Part shown: one piece after another, positions 1 to 13,000 of the stretch
How positions within the stretch are numbered: the first letter of the stretch is position 1
Layout: every line of letters begins with the position of its first letter
DNA from: Acholoe squamosa
Taxonomy: Eukaryota; Annelida; Polychaeta; Phyllodocida; Polynoidae
DNA: 64,000 nucleotides
Reading direction: 5' to 3'
Assembly (NCBI GenBank): GCA_949317995.1
Contig: OX439038.1
Coordinates: 37,143,113-37,207,112, forward strand
The notes under the pieces: model-generated
Databases searched by the model: none
What the model was told of the DNA's origin: nothing
The model's input: the letters and a program-made list of their open reading frames with translations, nothing else
Made by a program: the position numbers and the translations under genes

Positions 1-270
1 CTATCATGAATTTTAACCTTGCAGTTTCTGATATCTCTGTGCTGTTACCATCTGCCATATTCACCTTCACATTTGTATCAAGTGTTTCAACTATGCATTC
101 TTCCGGTAGTGATTGTTTATACCTTTTTGAAATGAAGCAGTCACTGGCTCCTGTGTCAAGGAATGCTGATTTTTCTCTCCCACTCAGGTTGATGGTCAAA
201 AACAATGGTTCGCTGTTAAGTTTGTCATTAGCTGGTCCGCCCATAGAATGCAGCGTAGTCGTGATAGGCG
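1..270 (-). CDS. Element A pol start (aspartic protease region), partial
   Basis: The minus strand encodes a retropepsin-like segment with the active-site block AFLDTGASDCF at about 133-165. It closely matches the same region of element C near 42443-42727. It follows gag and runs off the window. The matching plus-strand frame at 6-695 is a shadow of this segment and of gag. Confidence 0.75.
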
Positions 271-285
271 GCACGGACCAGCCAC

Positions 286-2301
286 TTAGTTTCCCTGCTG
301 GTTGTTTCCTGGTGTTTTACCACCTGTCCTTGGTGCTTGACCTGTGGCTCTCATCTCGCCCATTTTGTTACGGAGCCAGCTGCATGCATCTGTACTGTGT
401 CCATACATCTCATGAACTGTGCAGTATTTACGATTATCTTCTCCAATTTCAGCTCTTCCACCTGGGCGGTACTGGTTTCCCTGTCTACCCCTTCCTGCAT
501 TTACCTGCATTTGCTGACTTGGTTGCTGGACTGCAGCCTGTTGCATATTGGTTCTTCCAGTTTGTGGGTAAAAGCGAGGTCGTTGGTAAGCTTGGTTTCT
601 TGGACCGCTCTGCCACTGTCCTCTATTGGACCATCCCTGGTAACCAAGGGACTGGCCCCTGTTCGGGTAGAAAGGTCTCGGGTTCTGGTTTCTGAAATAG
701 GTGTCCGTATTTCCATTTGGATTGTAATTCCTGCTGGGTGGGTTGTACTTCTGACCTCCAGAAGGACTTGTCTGTTGCTTGTCTTCAGCAACCTCCAGGG
801 CTGCCAACAGTTGATCGATACGATCATCCACTTGTGTATTAGCAGAAGCCTCCAATACTGCTGCTGAGGCCTTTGGTACTTTCTTGTCCAATGATTCCAG
901 GCGTGACGCAACCCTAATGGCTTCTTCAATGGTCTTCACATCTGTCCTAGCAAGTTCCCTTGAAACTGCAGGAGAGGTTCCACCTATGAATACTGCTAGC
1001 ACCAGTTCTGGAGCCACATCACCAGCTACCTGGTGCTTCCTTAGGGTGCCTGCAAAATCCAGGATAGACTGATCCTTTTCCTGTTTTAGTGAGAAGAAAT
1101 CCCTGTGCTTCTGCCATGATGTTCGTTTGTCCTCGAAGATGTCCACCACAGCCTCCTTCAAATGGGCATAGGTATCCTTCTTGTCATCTGCCAGTGTTTT
1201 AACCCAATCTGCTGCTATTCCTTTCAGCCCATGCTTTGCCATCATCAGCTTCTTAGGTGCATCCCAGGTGTACAAGTCAGCAACAGCATCCAGCTCCTCG
1301 AAATATGTTTCTGGCTTCTCTCCTGTAGAGCCATTGAATATAGGGGGTTTTATTGGTGGCACCGCCATGTCGATTGGTGGGTTGATTCCTAGATTAGGGT
1401 TCTGCTGATCTTGATTTTGTATGTCGACCTGACCTTGATTCCGTGCGTCCTGTTGACCTTGGTCCTGATCGTCTATGTCCGATTGTTCCTGTTCCTCCTC
1501 TGATAGCACCTGTTCCTCTTCTGATTCTTCCTCCGACTGCCCCTTTTTAACTCCCTCCTGATACTGTATATTGTAGTGCAATTTCCTTTTGGTATTTTCT
1601 AAATCATGAGAATGTATTGAGTGATCCAATGGTGTTTCATCAAAATTAATAGCAGATCGTTTTGCATGAACCGCGGTTGAATTATTATCTGAGCTCAAAG
1701 GGCTCTCAGGTAGAAGGTTGACTTCGTCCTGACTATGGTTTACATTGGAGTCACTAGCTACATCGGTGTGTAGTCGGGCTGTGAGGACCTGGTCCGATGT
1801 AGCGCCGCTGGGGCCCGCGCCGTCGATTGGAGACGCCACGCCAGGTTGATCAGGCCCCTCTGTCAAGGCCGTTGGGTAGCCTGCTTCCCTGCCTGACCTG
1901 GCCGTACCTAGAATTCCCGTAATGAGCGCTCGTGGGTCTTCTAGGTCGGTTTTACCTGGGCTTGACTCCCTAAACTGACTAGGTATCAGGGAGCCACTGT
2001 CACTGGGGGTGGTAAATTTCCACCTGTGTATATTATGAATCCTTTCGTCAATAACAGCTTTGTTACGATAATCCAATGCTACAGGATCAGCCGCTCCACC
2101 GGACCGAGTTTTCCTACCGGACTGGCCAAATCCAGCAAGTACATCACAGTCCTTGGTGTGGTGCAAAGATCCTGCTGCGACTTGCTTACTTGATGTATCT
2201 TTCTCACCCTGCCGCACACGGCTGGAGGATTCAGCACCCAATTCACATGGAGGGTCAAAGAACGGCGGTGCTGGAGGACGAGGAAATGGCACGCCACTCA
2301 T
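286..2301 (-). CDS. gag: Element A gag polyprotein (671 codons)
   Basis: A long open Gag frame starts at MSGVPFPRPP, the same start seen in C (MSGVPFPIPPAPP) and E (MSGVPFPIPPAL). The order is a disordered N-terminal half with Gln/Asp-rich repeats (about residues 200-300), a capsid-like helical region (about 310-470, with YFEELDAVADLY and KHGLKGIAADWVKTLADDKK), a Gln/Asn/Arg/Pro-rich basic stretch, and a C-terminal zinc knuckle of the form C-x2-H-x4-H-x4-C (CTVHEMYGHSTDAC). CHHC knuckles are known in other Ty3/gypsy Gags. The start is supported by conservation in three elements and by its position just after the primer-binding region. The frame looks whole. Confidence 0.9.
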   Translation of the reverse strand: MSGVPFPRPPAPPFFDPPCELGAESSSRVRQGEKDTSSKQVAAGSLHHTKDCDVLAGFGQSGRKTRSGGAADPVALDYRNKAVIDERIHNIHRWKFTTPSDSGSLIPSQFRESSPGKTDLEDPRALITGILGTARSGREAGYPTALTEGPDQPGVASPIDGAGPSGATSDQVLTARLHTDVASDSNVNHSQDEVNLLPESPLSSDNNSTAVHAKRSAINFDETPLDHSIHSHDLENTKRKLHYNIQYQEGVKKGQSEEESEEEQVLSEEEQEQSDIDDQDQGQQDARNQGQVDIQNQDQQNPNLGINPPIDMAVPPIKPPIFNGSTGEKPETYFEELDAVADLYTWDAPKKLMMAKHGLKGIAADWVKTLADDKKDTYAHLKEAVVDIFEDKRTSWQKHRDFFSLKQEKDQSILDFAGTLRKHQVAGDVAPELVLAVFIGGTSPAVSRELARTDVKTIEEAIRVASRLESLDKKVPKASAAVLEASANTQVDDRIDQLLAALEVAEDKQQTSPSGGQKYNPPSRNYNPNGNTDTYFRNQNPRPFYPNRGQSLGYQGWSNRGQWQSGPRNQAYQRPRFYPQTGRTNMQQAAVQQPSQQMQVNAGRGRQGNQYRPGGRAEIGEDNRKYCTVHEMYGHSTDACSWLRNKMGEMRATGQAPRTGGKTPGNNQQGN

Positions 2302-2321
2302 GAACTAAGTAGTGTGCACCA

Positions 2322-2337
2322 CTAGTATTCTCCACCA
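2322..2337 (-). promoter_or_regulatory. Putative primer-binding site of element A
   Basis: Immediately inside the LTR end, the minus strand reads TGGTGGAGAATACTAG after a two-base spacer. The same TGGTGGAGAA start is found at the same place in C (44726 leftwards) and E (52465 rightwards). It begins with TGG as expected for pairing with a tRNA 3' CCA. The tRNA species was not identified. Confidence 0.55.
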
Positions 2338-2339
2338 GG

Positions 2340-3285
2340 TGAACGAATGTAGGTTGAGGGAGCTAGCTCAATGTAATCTTGGGGAGATGTGTTTTTGAGT
2401 CTGTCTAGACAACTAGTGGTAGAGGAAGGGCAGAGGGGAGTTCATCTCCCAATGACCTTACAACACTCGAAGCCGTCATAAAGTTCATTGCTTTATTACA
2501 GTAGATATTCTCCAAGTCCACTTTTACAAATGATGAAGCAAATGATTATAAGTCCAATAATAAAGTGTCAATCCCAATTGTCAATATACATGTGAATATA
2601 AGATCTCCAAGGTTACAACAGTGGGTTAAGGTCTCCTTGAAGTACTAACAAAATACGAAAACTCCATGAAAGATGCTGGAGCTAAGCCCCCAAGGTGTGC
2701 TGCAGCCAGATAGAATAATCCAAAGTATACACTTACACAGTCCAATCCTGTGCTTCCCAGAAGTATAGTAGGTAGTCCTCACAGCGAAGAGCACTTGTAT
2801 CTCTTGTTGGCTCAGACCAGCTCTCCAGCTTTTATACTAATTTCACAGCCATGACCCTAGGATCCGACCCTGACCTTGTTTTCTTACTAGCTAGGTCAAG
2901 GAAGGCCCGTCAAAGGTGAAGGTCACTAAAGGTGAGGGTTGACCAGAGGCCAATGTCTTCTGTGGCTAGAGGTCACACTTGTCCAATCAGGTGGCTTGGT
3001 TGTGCCACCCCTAGGTCAAGGTGTTTTCCCTTCCAGTCCAAGTGCATGACCCAGCTCAGCTCAGCCCAAAGGTCAAGGCCATCAGTGGCAAGAAGTCACA
3101 CCCGTCCAATGGGATGGCCTGGTTATGCCAGTCCCAGGTCAAGGTGCTTTCCCTTCAATGCCAAGGCCAAGGACCTTCAAGGCCAATGCCAATGCCAAGG
3201 ATCCCTGTTCCCGAGGTGCCCCATACCTTGTTTAATACCTAAGTACAGTCTATCTCCTGTCTCATATCTAAGTGGCTTCAGCACA
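2340..3285 (-). repeat. Element A 5' LTR (about 946 bp, TG...CA)
   Basis: On the minus strand the LTR begins TGTGCTGAAGCCACTT (compare TGTGCTGTAGCCACTTT in the C family) and ends ATTCGTTCA next to the primer-binding region. It holds a TATAAAA box (2830-2836), a GTAAGT 5' splice-site-like sequence 100 bases downstream (2731-2736) and an AATAAA signal (2492-2497). The upstream U3 part (2871-3141) is crowded with AGGTCA half-sites. It is nearly identical over ~785 bp to the inverted copy at 3286-4072. Confidence 0.85.
2828..3141 (-). promoter_or_regulatory. Element A LTR promoter with nuclear-receptor half-site array
   Basis: A TATAAAA box on the minus strand (2830-2836) is preceded by seven AGGTCA or TGACCT half-sites at 2871, 2893, 2920, 2970, 3013, 3070 and 3136. 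Four are followed by AGG (AGGTCAAGG). AGGTCA is the known core half-site of nuclear receptors; that these sites bind such factors is inference. Confidence 0.55.
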
Positions 3286-4072
3286 GCATAACCAGGCCAT
3301 CCCATTGGACGGGTGTGACTTCTTGCCACTGATGGCCTTAACCTTTGGGCTGAGCTGAGCTGGGTCATGCACTTGGACTGGAAGGGAAAACACCTTGACC
3401 TAGGGGTGGCACAACCAAGCCACCTGATTGGACAAGTGTGACCCCTAGCCACAGAAGACATTGGCCTCTGGTCAACCCTCACCTTTAGTGACCTTCACCT
3501 TTGACGGGCCTTCCTTGACCTAGCTAGTAAGAAAACAAGGTCAGGGTCGGATCCTAGGGTCATGGCTGTGAAATTAGTATAAAAGCTGGAGAGCTGGTCT
3601 GAGCCAACAAGAGATACAAGTGCTCTTCGCTGTGAGGACTACCTACTATACTTCTGGGAAGCACAGGATTGGACTGTGTAAGTGTACACTTTGGATTATT
3701 CTATCTGGCTGCAGCACACCTTGGGGGCTTAGCTCCAGCATCTTTCATGGAGTTTTCGTATTTTGTTAGTACTTCAAGGAGACCTTAACCCACTGTTGTA
3801 ACCTTGGAGATCTTATATTCACATGTATATTGACAATTGGGATTGACACTTTATTATTGGACTTATAATCATTTGCTTCATCATTTGTAAGAGTGGACTT
3901 GGAGAATATCTACTGTAATAAAGCAATGAACTTTATGACGGCTTCGAGTGTTGTAAGGTCATTGGGAGATGAACTCCCCTCTGCCCTTCCTCTACCACTA
4001 GTTCTCTAGACAGACTCAAACACATCTCCCCAAGATTACATTGAGCTAGCTCCCTCAACCTACATTCGTTCA
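3286..4072 (+). repeat. Older A-family LTR, 3' portion, interrupted by element A
   Basis: This plus-oriented copy of the A LTR starts inside the LTR (GCATAACCAGGCC) directly against the end of A's own LTR and finishes with ACATTCGTTCA at 4072, followed at once by satellite. It keeps a TATAAAAG box near 3580 and an AATAAA near 3918. Its missing first part should lie beyond A, outside the window. No internal region follows it, so it looks like a solo LTR in the satellite. Confidence 0.75.
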
Positions 4073-7000
4073 GATGGAGGTCTGAAACCACTCAACCCAG
4101 TTCTGTTTTGCTTTTTCACCTCAGGCAACAGGTAGAAATCAACAAACACTAAAACTGTTGGACCTAGTGTCTTGAAACTGTGTCACATGGTAATTTTAAG
4201 CCTGAAAATGCATATTTACATTGATTTTGGACAGAAAATAACAGGAACATGTCAATGTAAAAAAACTCTGAAACCATTGCCGATAGAGTCTTAAAACTTT
4301 GTCAGATGGTTTATTGAGGTCTAAAACCACTCAACACAATTCTGTTTTGCTTTTTCACCTGAGGAAACAGGTAGAAATAAACAAACACTAAAACCAAGTG
4401 TCTTGAAACTGTGTCACGTGGTAATTCTAGGCCTGAAAATGCATGTTCACATTGATTTTGGGCAGATAATAACAGGAACATGTGAAAATTTAAAAACTCT
4501 GAAACCGTTGCAGAAACTGTGTCACGTGGTAATTTTAAGCCTGAAAATGCATGTTCACATTGATTTTGGGCAGATAATAACAGGAACATGTGAAAATTTA
4601 AAAACTCTGAAACCGTTGCAGATAGAGTCTTGAAACTTTGTCAGATGGTTGATTCAGGTCTGAAACCACTCAACACAATTCTGTTTTGCTTTTTCACCTC
4701 AGTGAACAGGTAGAAATCAACAAACACTAAAACTGTTGGACCTAGTGTCTTTAAACCTTGTCAGGTGGTATCTTTCGGCCTGAAATGCATATTTTCATTG
4801 ATTTTGGGAAGAAAACTTAAAGAAACATCTGAAAAAATAAAAACAGTAAAGCTGATGGGGATAGAGTCTTGAAGCTTTGTCAGATGGTTGATTCAGGTCT
4901 GAAACGATTCAACACATTTTTCTTTTGCTTTTCAACCTGAGTCAACAGGTAGAAATAAACAAACACTAAAACTGTTGGACCAAGTGTCTTGAAACTGTGT
5001 CACGTGGTAATTTTAAACCTGAAAATGCATGTTCACATTGATTTTGGGCAGATAATAACAGGAACATGTGAAAATTTAAAAACTCTGAAACCATTGCAGA
5101 TAGAGTATTGAAACTTTGTCAGATGGTTTATTGTGGTCTGAAACCACTCAACACAATTCTGTTTTGCTTTTTCACCTGAGGCAACAGGTAGAAATCAACA
5201 AACACTACAACCAAGTGTCTTGAAACTGTGTCACGTGGTATTTTTAGGCCTGAAAATGCATTTTTACATTGATTTTGGACAGAAAACTAACAGGAACATG
5301 TGAAAATTTAAACACTCTAAAATTATTGCCGATGATCTTGAAACTTTGTCAGATGGTTGATTCAGGTCTGAAACCACTCAACACAGTTCTGTTTTGCTTT
5401 TCTACCTGAGGCAAGATGTAGAAATCGACCAACACCAAAACTGTTGGACCTAGTGTCTTGAACCTGTGTCACATGGTAGTTTTAGGCCTGGAAATGTATA
5501 TTTTCATTGATTTTGGAGAGAAAACTAAGAGGAACATGTAAAAAATTAAAAACTCTGAAATCATTGCCGATGGTCTTTACACTTTGTCAGATGGTTGATG
5601 GAGGTCTGAAATGACTCAGCACAGTTCTATTTTGCTTTTTCACCTGAGGCAACAGGTAGAAATCGACCTACACCAAAACTGTTGGACCTAGTGTCTTGAA
5701 CCTGTGTCACATGGTAGTTTTAGGCCTGGAAATGTATATTTTCATTGATGTTGGAGAGAAAACTAAAAGGAACAGGTGAAAATTTAAAAACTCTGAAATC
5801 GTTGCAGATAGAGACTTGAAACTTTGTCAGATGGTTGATTCAGGTCTGAAACCACTCAACACAGAACCTGTGTCACATGGTAGTTTTAGGCCTGGAAATG
5901 TATATTTTCATTGATTTTGGAGAGAAAACTAACAGGAACATTTGAAAATTTAAAAACTCTGAAATCGTTGCTGATGGTCTTGACACTTTGTCAGATGGTT
6001 GATGGAGGTCTGAAACGACTCAACACAGTTCTATTTTGCTTTTTCACCTGAGGCAACAGGTAGAAATCAACAAACACTAAAACTGTTGGACCTAGTGTCT
6101 TGAAACTGTGTCACGTGGTAATTTTAAGCCTGAAAATGCATGTTCACATTGATTTTGGGCAGATAACAACAGGAACATGTGAAAATTTAAAAACTCTGAA
6201 ACCGTTGCAGATAGAGTCTTGAAACTTTGTCAGATAGTTGATTCAGGTCTGAAACCACTCAACACAATTCTGTTTTGCTTTTTCACCTCAGGCAACAGGT
6301 AGAAATCAACAAACACTAAAACTGTTGGACCTAGTGTCTTTAAACCTTGTCAGGTGGTATCTTTCGGCCTGAAATGCATATTTTCATTGATTTTGGGAAG
6401 AAAACTTAAAGAAACATCTGAAAAAATAAAAACAGTAAAGCTGATGGGGATAGAGTCTTGAAGCTTTGTCAGATGGTTGATTCAGGTCTGAAACGATTCA
6501 ACACATTTTTCTTTTGCTTTTCAACCTGAGTCAACAGGTAGAAATAAACAAACACTAAAACTGTTGGACCTAGTGTCTTGAAACTGTGTCACGTGGTAAT
6601 TTTAAACCTGAAAATGCATGTTCACATTGATTTTGGGCAGATAATAACAGGAACATGTGAAAATTTAAAAACTCTGAAACCATTGCAGATAGAGTATTGA
6701 AACTTTGTCAGATGGTTTATTGAGGTCTGAAACCACTCAACACAATTCTGTTTTGCTTTTTCACCTGAGGCAACAGGTAGAAATCAACAAACACTAAAAC
6801 CAAGTGTCTTGAAACTGTCACGTGGTAATTTTAGGCCTGAAAATGCATTTTTTCATTGATTTTGGAGAGAAAACTAAGAGGAACATGTAAAAAATTAAAA
6901 ACTCTGAAATCATTGCCGATGGTCTTTACACTTTGTCAGATGGTTGATGGAGGTCTGAAATGACTCAGCACAGTTCTATTTTGCTTTTTCACCTGAGGCA

Positions 7001-10000
7001 ACAGGTAGAAATCGACCTACACCAAAACTGTTGAACCTAGTGTCTTGAACCTGTGTCACATGGTAGTTTTAGGCCTGGAAATGTATATTTACATTGATTT
7101 TGGACAGAAAATAACAGGAACATGTCAATGTAAAAAAACTCTGAAACCATTGCCGATAGAGTCTTAAAACTTTGTCAGATGGTTTATTGAGGTCTAAAAC
7201 CACTCAACACAATTCTGTTTTGCTTTTTCACCTGAGGAAACAGGTAGAAATAAACAAACACTAAAACCAAGTGTCTTGAAACTGTGTCACGTGGTAATTC
7301 TAGGCCTGAAAATGCATGTTCACATTGATTTTGGGCAGATAATAACAGGAACATGTGAAAATTTAAAAACTCTGAAACCGTTGCAGAAACTGTGTCACAT
7401 GGTAATTTTAAGCCTGAAAATGCATGTTCACATTGATTTTGGGCAGATAATAACAGGAACATGTGAAAATTTAAAAACTCTGAAACCGTTGCAGATAGAG
7501 TCTTGAAACTTTGTCAGATGGTTGATTCAGGTCTGAAACCACTCAACACAATTCTGTTTTGCTTTTTCACCTCAGTGAACAGGTAGAAATCAACAAACAC
7601 TAAAACTGTTGGACCTAGTGTCTTTAAACCTTGTCAGGTGGTATCTTTCGGCCTGAAATGCATATTTTCATTGATTTTGGGAAGAAAACTTAAAGAAACA
7701 TCTGAAAAAATAAAAACAGTAAAGCTGATGGGGATAGAGTCTTGAAGCTTTGTCAGATGGTTGATTCAGGTCTGAAACGATTCAACACATTTTTCTTTTG
7801 CTTTTCAACCTGAGTCAACAGGTAGAAATAAACAAACACTAAAACTGTTGGACCAAGTGTCTTGAAACTGTGTCACGTGGTAATTTTAAACCTGAAAATG
7901 CATGTTCACATTGATTTTGGGCAGATAATAACAGGAACATGTGAAAATTTAAAAACTCTGAAACCATTGCAGATAGAGTATTGAAACTTTGTCAGATGGT
8001 TTATTGTGGTCTGAAACCACTCAACACAATTCTGTTTTGCTTTTTCACCTGAGGGAACAGGTAGAAATCAACAAACACTACAACCAAGTGTCTTGAAACT
8101 GTGTCACGTGGTATTTTTAGGCCTGAAAATGCATTTTTACATTGATTTTGGACAGAAAACTAACAGGAACATGTGAAAATTTAAACACTCTAAAATTATT
8201 GCCGATGATCTTGAAACTTTGTCAGATGGTTGATTCAGGTCTGAAACCACTCAACACAGTTCTGTTTTGCTTTTCTACCTGAGGCAAGATGTAGAAATCG
8301 ACCAACACCAAAACTGTTGGACCTAGTGTCTTGAACCTGTGTCACATGGTAGTTTTAGGCCTGGAAATGTATATTTTCATTGATTTTGGAGAGAAAACTA
8401 AGAGGAACATGTAAAAAATTAAAAACTCTGAAATCATTGCCGATGGTCTTTACACTTTGTCAGATGGTTGATGGAGGTCTGAAATGACTCAGCACAGTTC
8501 TATTTTGCTTTTTCACCTGAGGCAACAGGTAGAAATCGACCTACACCAAAACTGTTGGACCTAGTGTCTTGAACCTGTGTCACATGGTAGTTTTAGGCCT
8601 GGAAATGTATATTTTCATTGATGTTGGAGAGAAAACTAAAAGGAACAGGTGAAAATTTAAAAACTCTGAAATCGTTGCAGATAGAGACTTGAAACTTTGT
8701 CAGATGGTTGATTCAGGTCTGAAACCACTCAACACAGAACCTGTGTCACATGGTAGTTTTAGGCCTGGAAATGTATATTTTCATTGATTTTGGAGAGAAA
8801 ACTAACAGGAACATTTGAAAATTTAAAAACTCTGAAATCGTTGCTGATGGTCTTGACACTTTGTCAGATGGTTGATGGAGGTCTGAAACGACTCAACACA
8901 GTTCTATTTTGCTTTTTCACCTGAGGCAACAGGTAGAAATCAACAAACACTAAAACTGTTGGACCTAGTGTCTTGAAACTGTGTCACGTGGTAATTTTAA
9001 GCCTGAAAATGCATGTTCACATTGATTTTGGGCAGATAACAACAGGAACATGTGAAAATTTAAAAACTCTGAAACCGTTGCAGATAGAGTCTTGAAACTT
9101 TGTCAGATAGTTGATTCAGGTCTGAAACCACTCAACACAATTCTGTTTTGCTTTTTCACCTCAGGCAACAGGTAGAAATCAACAAACACTAAAACTCTTG
9201 GACCTAGTGTCTTTAAACCTTGTCAGGTGGTATCTTTCGGCCTGAAATGCATATTTTCATTGATTTTGGGAAGAAAACTTAAAGAAACATCTGAAAAAAT
9301 AAAAACAGTAAAGCTGATGGGGATAGAGTCTTGAAGCTTTGTCAGATGGTTGATTCAGGTCTGAAACGATTCAACACATTTTTCTTTTGCTTTTCAACCT
9401 GAGTCAACAGGTAGAAATAAACAAACACTAAAACTGTTGGACCTAGTGTCTTGAAACTGTGTCACGTGGTAATTTTAAACCTGAAAATGCATGTTCACAT
9501 TGATTTTGGGCAGATAATAACAGGAACATGTGAAAATTTAAAAACTCTGAAACCATTGCAGATAGAGTATTGAAACTTTGTCAGATGGTTTATTGAGGTC
9601 TGAAACCACTCAACACAATTCTGTTTTGCTTTTTCACCTGAGGCAACAGGTAGAAATCAACAAACACTAAAACCAAGTGTCTTGAAACTGTCACGTGGTA
9701 ATTTTAGGCCTGAAAATGCATTTTTTCATTGATTTTGGAGAGAAAACTAAGAGGAACATGTAAAAAATTAAAAACTCTGAAATCATTGCCGATGGTCTTT
9801 ACACTTTGTCAGATGGTTGATGGAGGTCTGAAATGACTCAGCACAGTTCTATTTTGCTTTTTCACCTGAGGCAACAGGTAGAAATCGACCTACACCAAAA
9901 CTGTTGAACCTAGTGTCTTGAACCTGTGTCACATGGTAGTTTTAGGCCTGGAAATGTATATTTTCATTGATTTTGGAGAGAAAACTAACAGGAACATTTG

Positions 10001-13000
10001 AAAATTTAAAAACTCTGAAATCGTTGCTGATGGTCTTGACACTTTGTCAGATGGTTGATGGAGGTCTGAAACGACTCAACACAGTTCTATTTTGCTTTTT
10101 CACCTGAGGCAACAGGTAGAAATCAACAAACACTAAAACTGTTGGACCTAGTGTCTTGAAACTGTGTCACGTGGTAATTTTAAGCCTAAAAATGCATGTT
10201 CACATTGATTTTGGGCAGATAATAACAGGAACATGTGAAAATTTAAAAACTCTGAAACCGTTGCAGAAACTGTGTCACGTGGTAATTTTAAGCCTGAAAA
10301 TGCATGTTCACATTGATTTTGGGCAGATAATAACAGGAACATGTGAAAATTTAAAAACTCTGAAACCGTTGCAGATAGAGTCTTGAAACTTTGTCAGATG
10401 GTTGATTCAGGTCTGAAACCACTCAACACAATTCTGTTTTGCTTTTTCACCTCAGGCAACAGGTAGAAATCAACAAACACTAAAACTCTTGGACCTAGTG
10501 TCTTTAAACCTTGTCAGGTGGTATCTTTCGGCCTGAAATGCATATTTTCATTGATTTTGGGAAGAAAACCTAAAGAAACATCTGAAAAAATAAAAACAGT
10601 AAAGCTGATGGGGATAGAGTCTTGAAGCTTTGTCAGATGGTTGATTCAGGTCTGAAACGATTCAACACATTTTTCTTTTGCTTTTCAACCTGAGTCAACA
10701 GGTAGAAATAAACAAACACTAAAACTGTTGGACCTAGTGTCTTGAAACTGTGTCACGTGGTAATTTTAAACCTGAAAATGCATGTTCACATTGATTTTGG
10801 GCAGATAATAACAGGAACATGTGAAAATTTAAAAACTCTGAAACCATTGCAGATAGAGTATTGAAACTTTGTCAGATGGTTTATTGAGGTCTGAAACCAC
10901 TCAACACAATTCTGTTTTGCTTTTTCACCTGAGGCAACAGGTAGAAATCAACAAACACTACAACCAAGTGTCTTGAAACTGTGTCACGTGGTATTTTTAG
11001 GCCTGAAAATGCATTTTTTACATTGATTTTGGACAGAAAACTAACAGGAACATGTGAAAATTTAAACACTCTAAAATTATTGCCGATGATCTTGAAACTT
11101 TGTCAGATGGTTGATTCAGGTCTGAAACCACTCAACACAGTTCTGTTTTGCTTTTCTACCTGAGGCAACATGTAGAAATCGACCAACACCAAAACTGTTG
11201 GACCTAGTGTCTTGAACCTGTGTCACATGGTAGTTTTAGGCCTGGAAATGTATATTTTCATTGATTTTGGAGAGAAAACTAAGAGGAACATGTAAAAAAT
11301 TAAAAACTCTGAAATCATTGCCGATGGTCTTTACACTTTGTCAGATGGTTGATGGAGGTCTGAAATGACTCAGCACAGTTCTATTTTGCTTTTTCACCTG
11401 AGACAACAGGTAGAAATCGACCTACACCAAAACTGTTGGACCTAGTGTCTTGAACCTGTGTCACATGGTAGTTTTAGGCCTGGAAATGTATATTTTCATT
11501 GATGTTGGAGAGAAAACTAAAAGGAAGAGGTGAAAATTTAAAAACTCTGAAATCGTTGCAGATAGAGACTTGAAACTTTGTCAGATGGTTGATTCAGGTC
11601 TGAAACCACTGAACACAGAACCTGTGTCACATGGTAGTTTTAGGCCTGGAAATGTATATTTTCATTGATTTTGGAGAGAAAACTAACAGGAACATTTGAA
11701 AATTTAAAAACTCTGAAATCGTTGCTGATGGTCTTGACACTTTGTCAGATGGTTGATGGAGGTCTGAAACGACTCAACACAGTTCTATTTTGCTTTTTCA
11801 CCTGAGGCAACAGGTAGAAATCAACAAACACTAAAACTGTTGGACCTAGTGTCTTGAAACTGTGTCACGTGGTAATTTTAAGCCTAAAAATGCATGTTCA
11901 CATTGATTTTGGGCAGATAATAACAGGAACATGTGAAAATTTAAAAACTCTGAAACCGTTGCAGAAACTGTGTCACGTGGTAATTTTAAGCCTGAAAATG
12001 CATGTTCACATTGATTTTGGGCAGATAATAACAGGAACATGTGAAAATTTAAAAACTCTGAAACCGTTGCAGATAGAGTCTTGAAACTTTTGTCAGATGG
12101 TTGATTCAGGTCTGAAACCACTCAACAGAATTCTGTTTTGCTTTTTCACCTCAGGCAACAGGTAGAAATCAACAAACACTAAAACTCTTGGACCTAGTGT
12201 CTTTAAACCTTGTCAGGTGGTATCTTTCGGCCTGAAATGCATATTTTCATTGATTTTGGGAAGAAAACTTAAAGAAACATCTGAAAAAATAAAAACAGTA
12301 AAGCTGATGGGGATAGAGTCTTGAAGCTTTGTCAGATGGTTGATTCAGGTCTGAAACGATTCAACACATTTTTCTTTTGCTTTTCAACCTGAGTCAACAG
12401 GTAGAAATAAACAAACACTAAAACTGTTGGACCTAGTGTCTTGAAACTGTGTCACGTGGTAATTTTAAACCTGAAAATGCATGTTCACATTGATTTTGGG
12501 CAGATAATAACAGGAACATGTGAAAATTTAAAAACTCTGAAACCATTGCAGATAGAGTATTGAAACTTTGTCAGATGGTTTATTGAGGTCTGAAACCACT
12601 CAACACAATTCTGTTTTGCTTTTTCACCTGAGGCAACAGGTAGAAATCAACAAACACTACAACCAAGTGTCTTGAAACTGTGTCACGTGGTATTTTTAGG
12701 CCTGAAAATGCATTTTTACATTGATTTTGGACAGAAAACTAACAGGAACATGTGAAAATTTAAACACTCTAAAATTATTGCCGATGATCTTGAAACTTTG
12801 TCAGATGGTTGATTCAGGTCTGAAACCACTCAACACAGTTCTGTTTTGCTTTTCTACCTGAGGCAACATGTAGAAATCGACCAACACCAAAACTGTTGGA
12901 CCTAGTGTCTTGAACCTGTGTCACATGGTAGTTTTAGGCCTGGAAATGTATATTTTCATTGATTTTGGAGAGAAAACTAAGAGGAACATGTAAAAAATTA

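Larger units (their letters stand above)
1..3285 (-). mobile_element. Element A: Ty3/gypsy LTR retroelement, 5' part (runs off left edge)
   Basis: Reading on the minus strand the order is LTR (3285 to 2340), primer-binding region, gag, then the start of pol at the window edge. Gag and the protease start are clear relatives of those in element C (42443-44690), so A and C are two families of one lineage. The part inside the window looks whole. Its LTR is nearly identical to the inverted LTR it sits in, which suggests a recent insertion. The 3' half, including the other LTR, lies outside the window. Confidence 0.9.
2340..4072. repeat. Large inverted repeat made by two head-to-head LTRs
   Basis: Left arm 2340-3128 and right arm about 3289-4072 are near-perfect reverse complements, separated by about 160 bp that is the outer part of the left LTR. 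The simplest reading is that element A inserted in reverse orientation into an existing LTR of the same family. Confidence 0.85.

Noticed and set aside
6-867. Plus-strand frames of 229 and 176 codons
   Set aside because: They are shadows of element A's gag and protease on the minus strand, which carry the recognisable motifs.
2932-3482. Mirror frames with identical translations at 2932-3291 (+) and 3177-3482 (-)
   Set aside because: They result from the head-to-head LTR inverted repeat, not from a duplicated gene.
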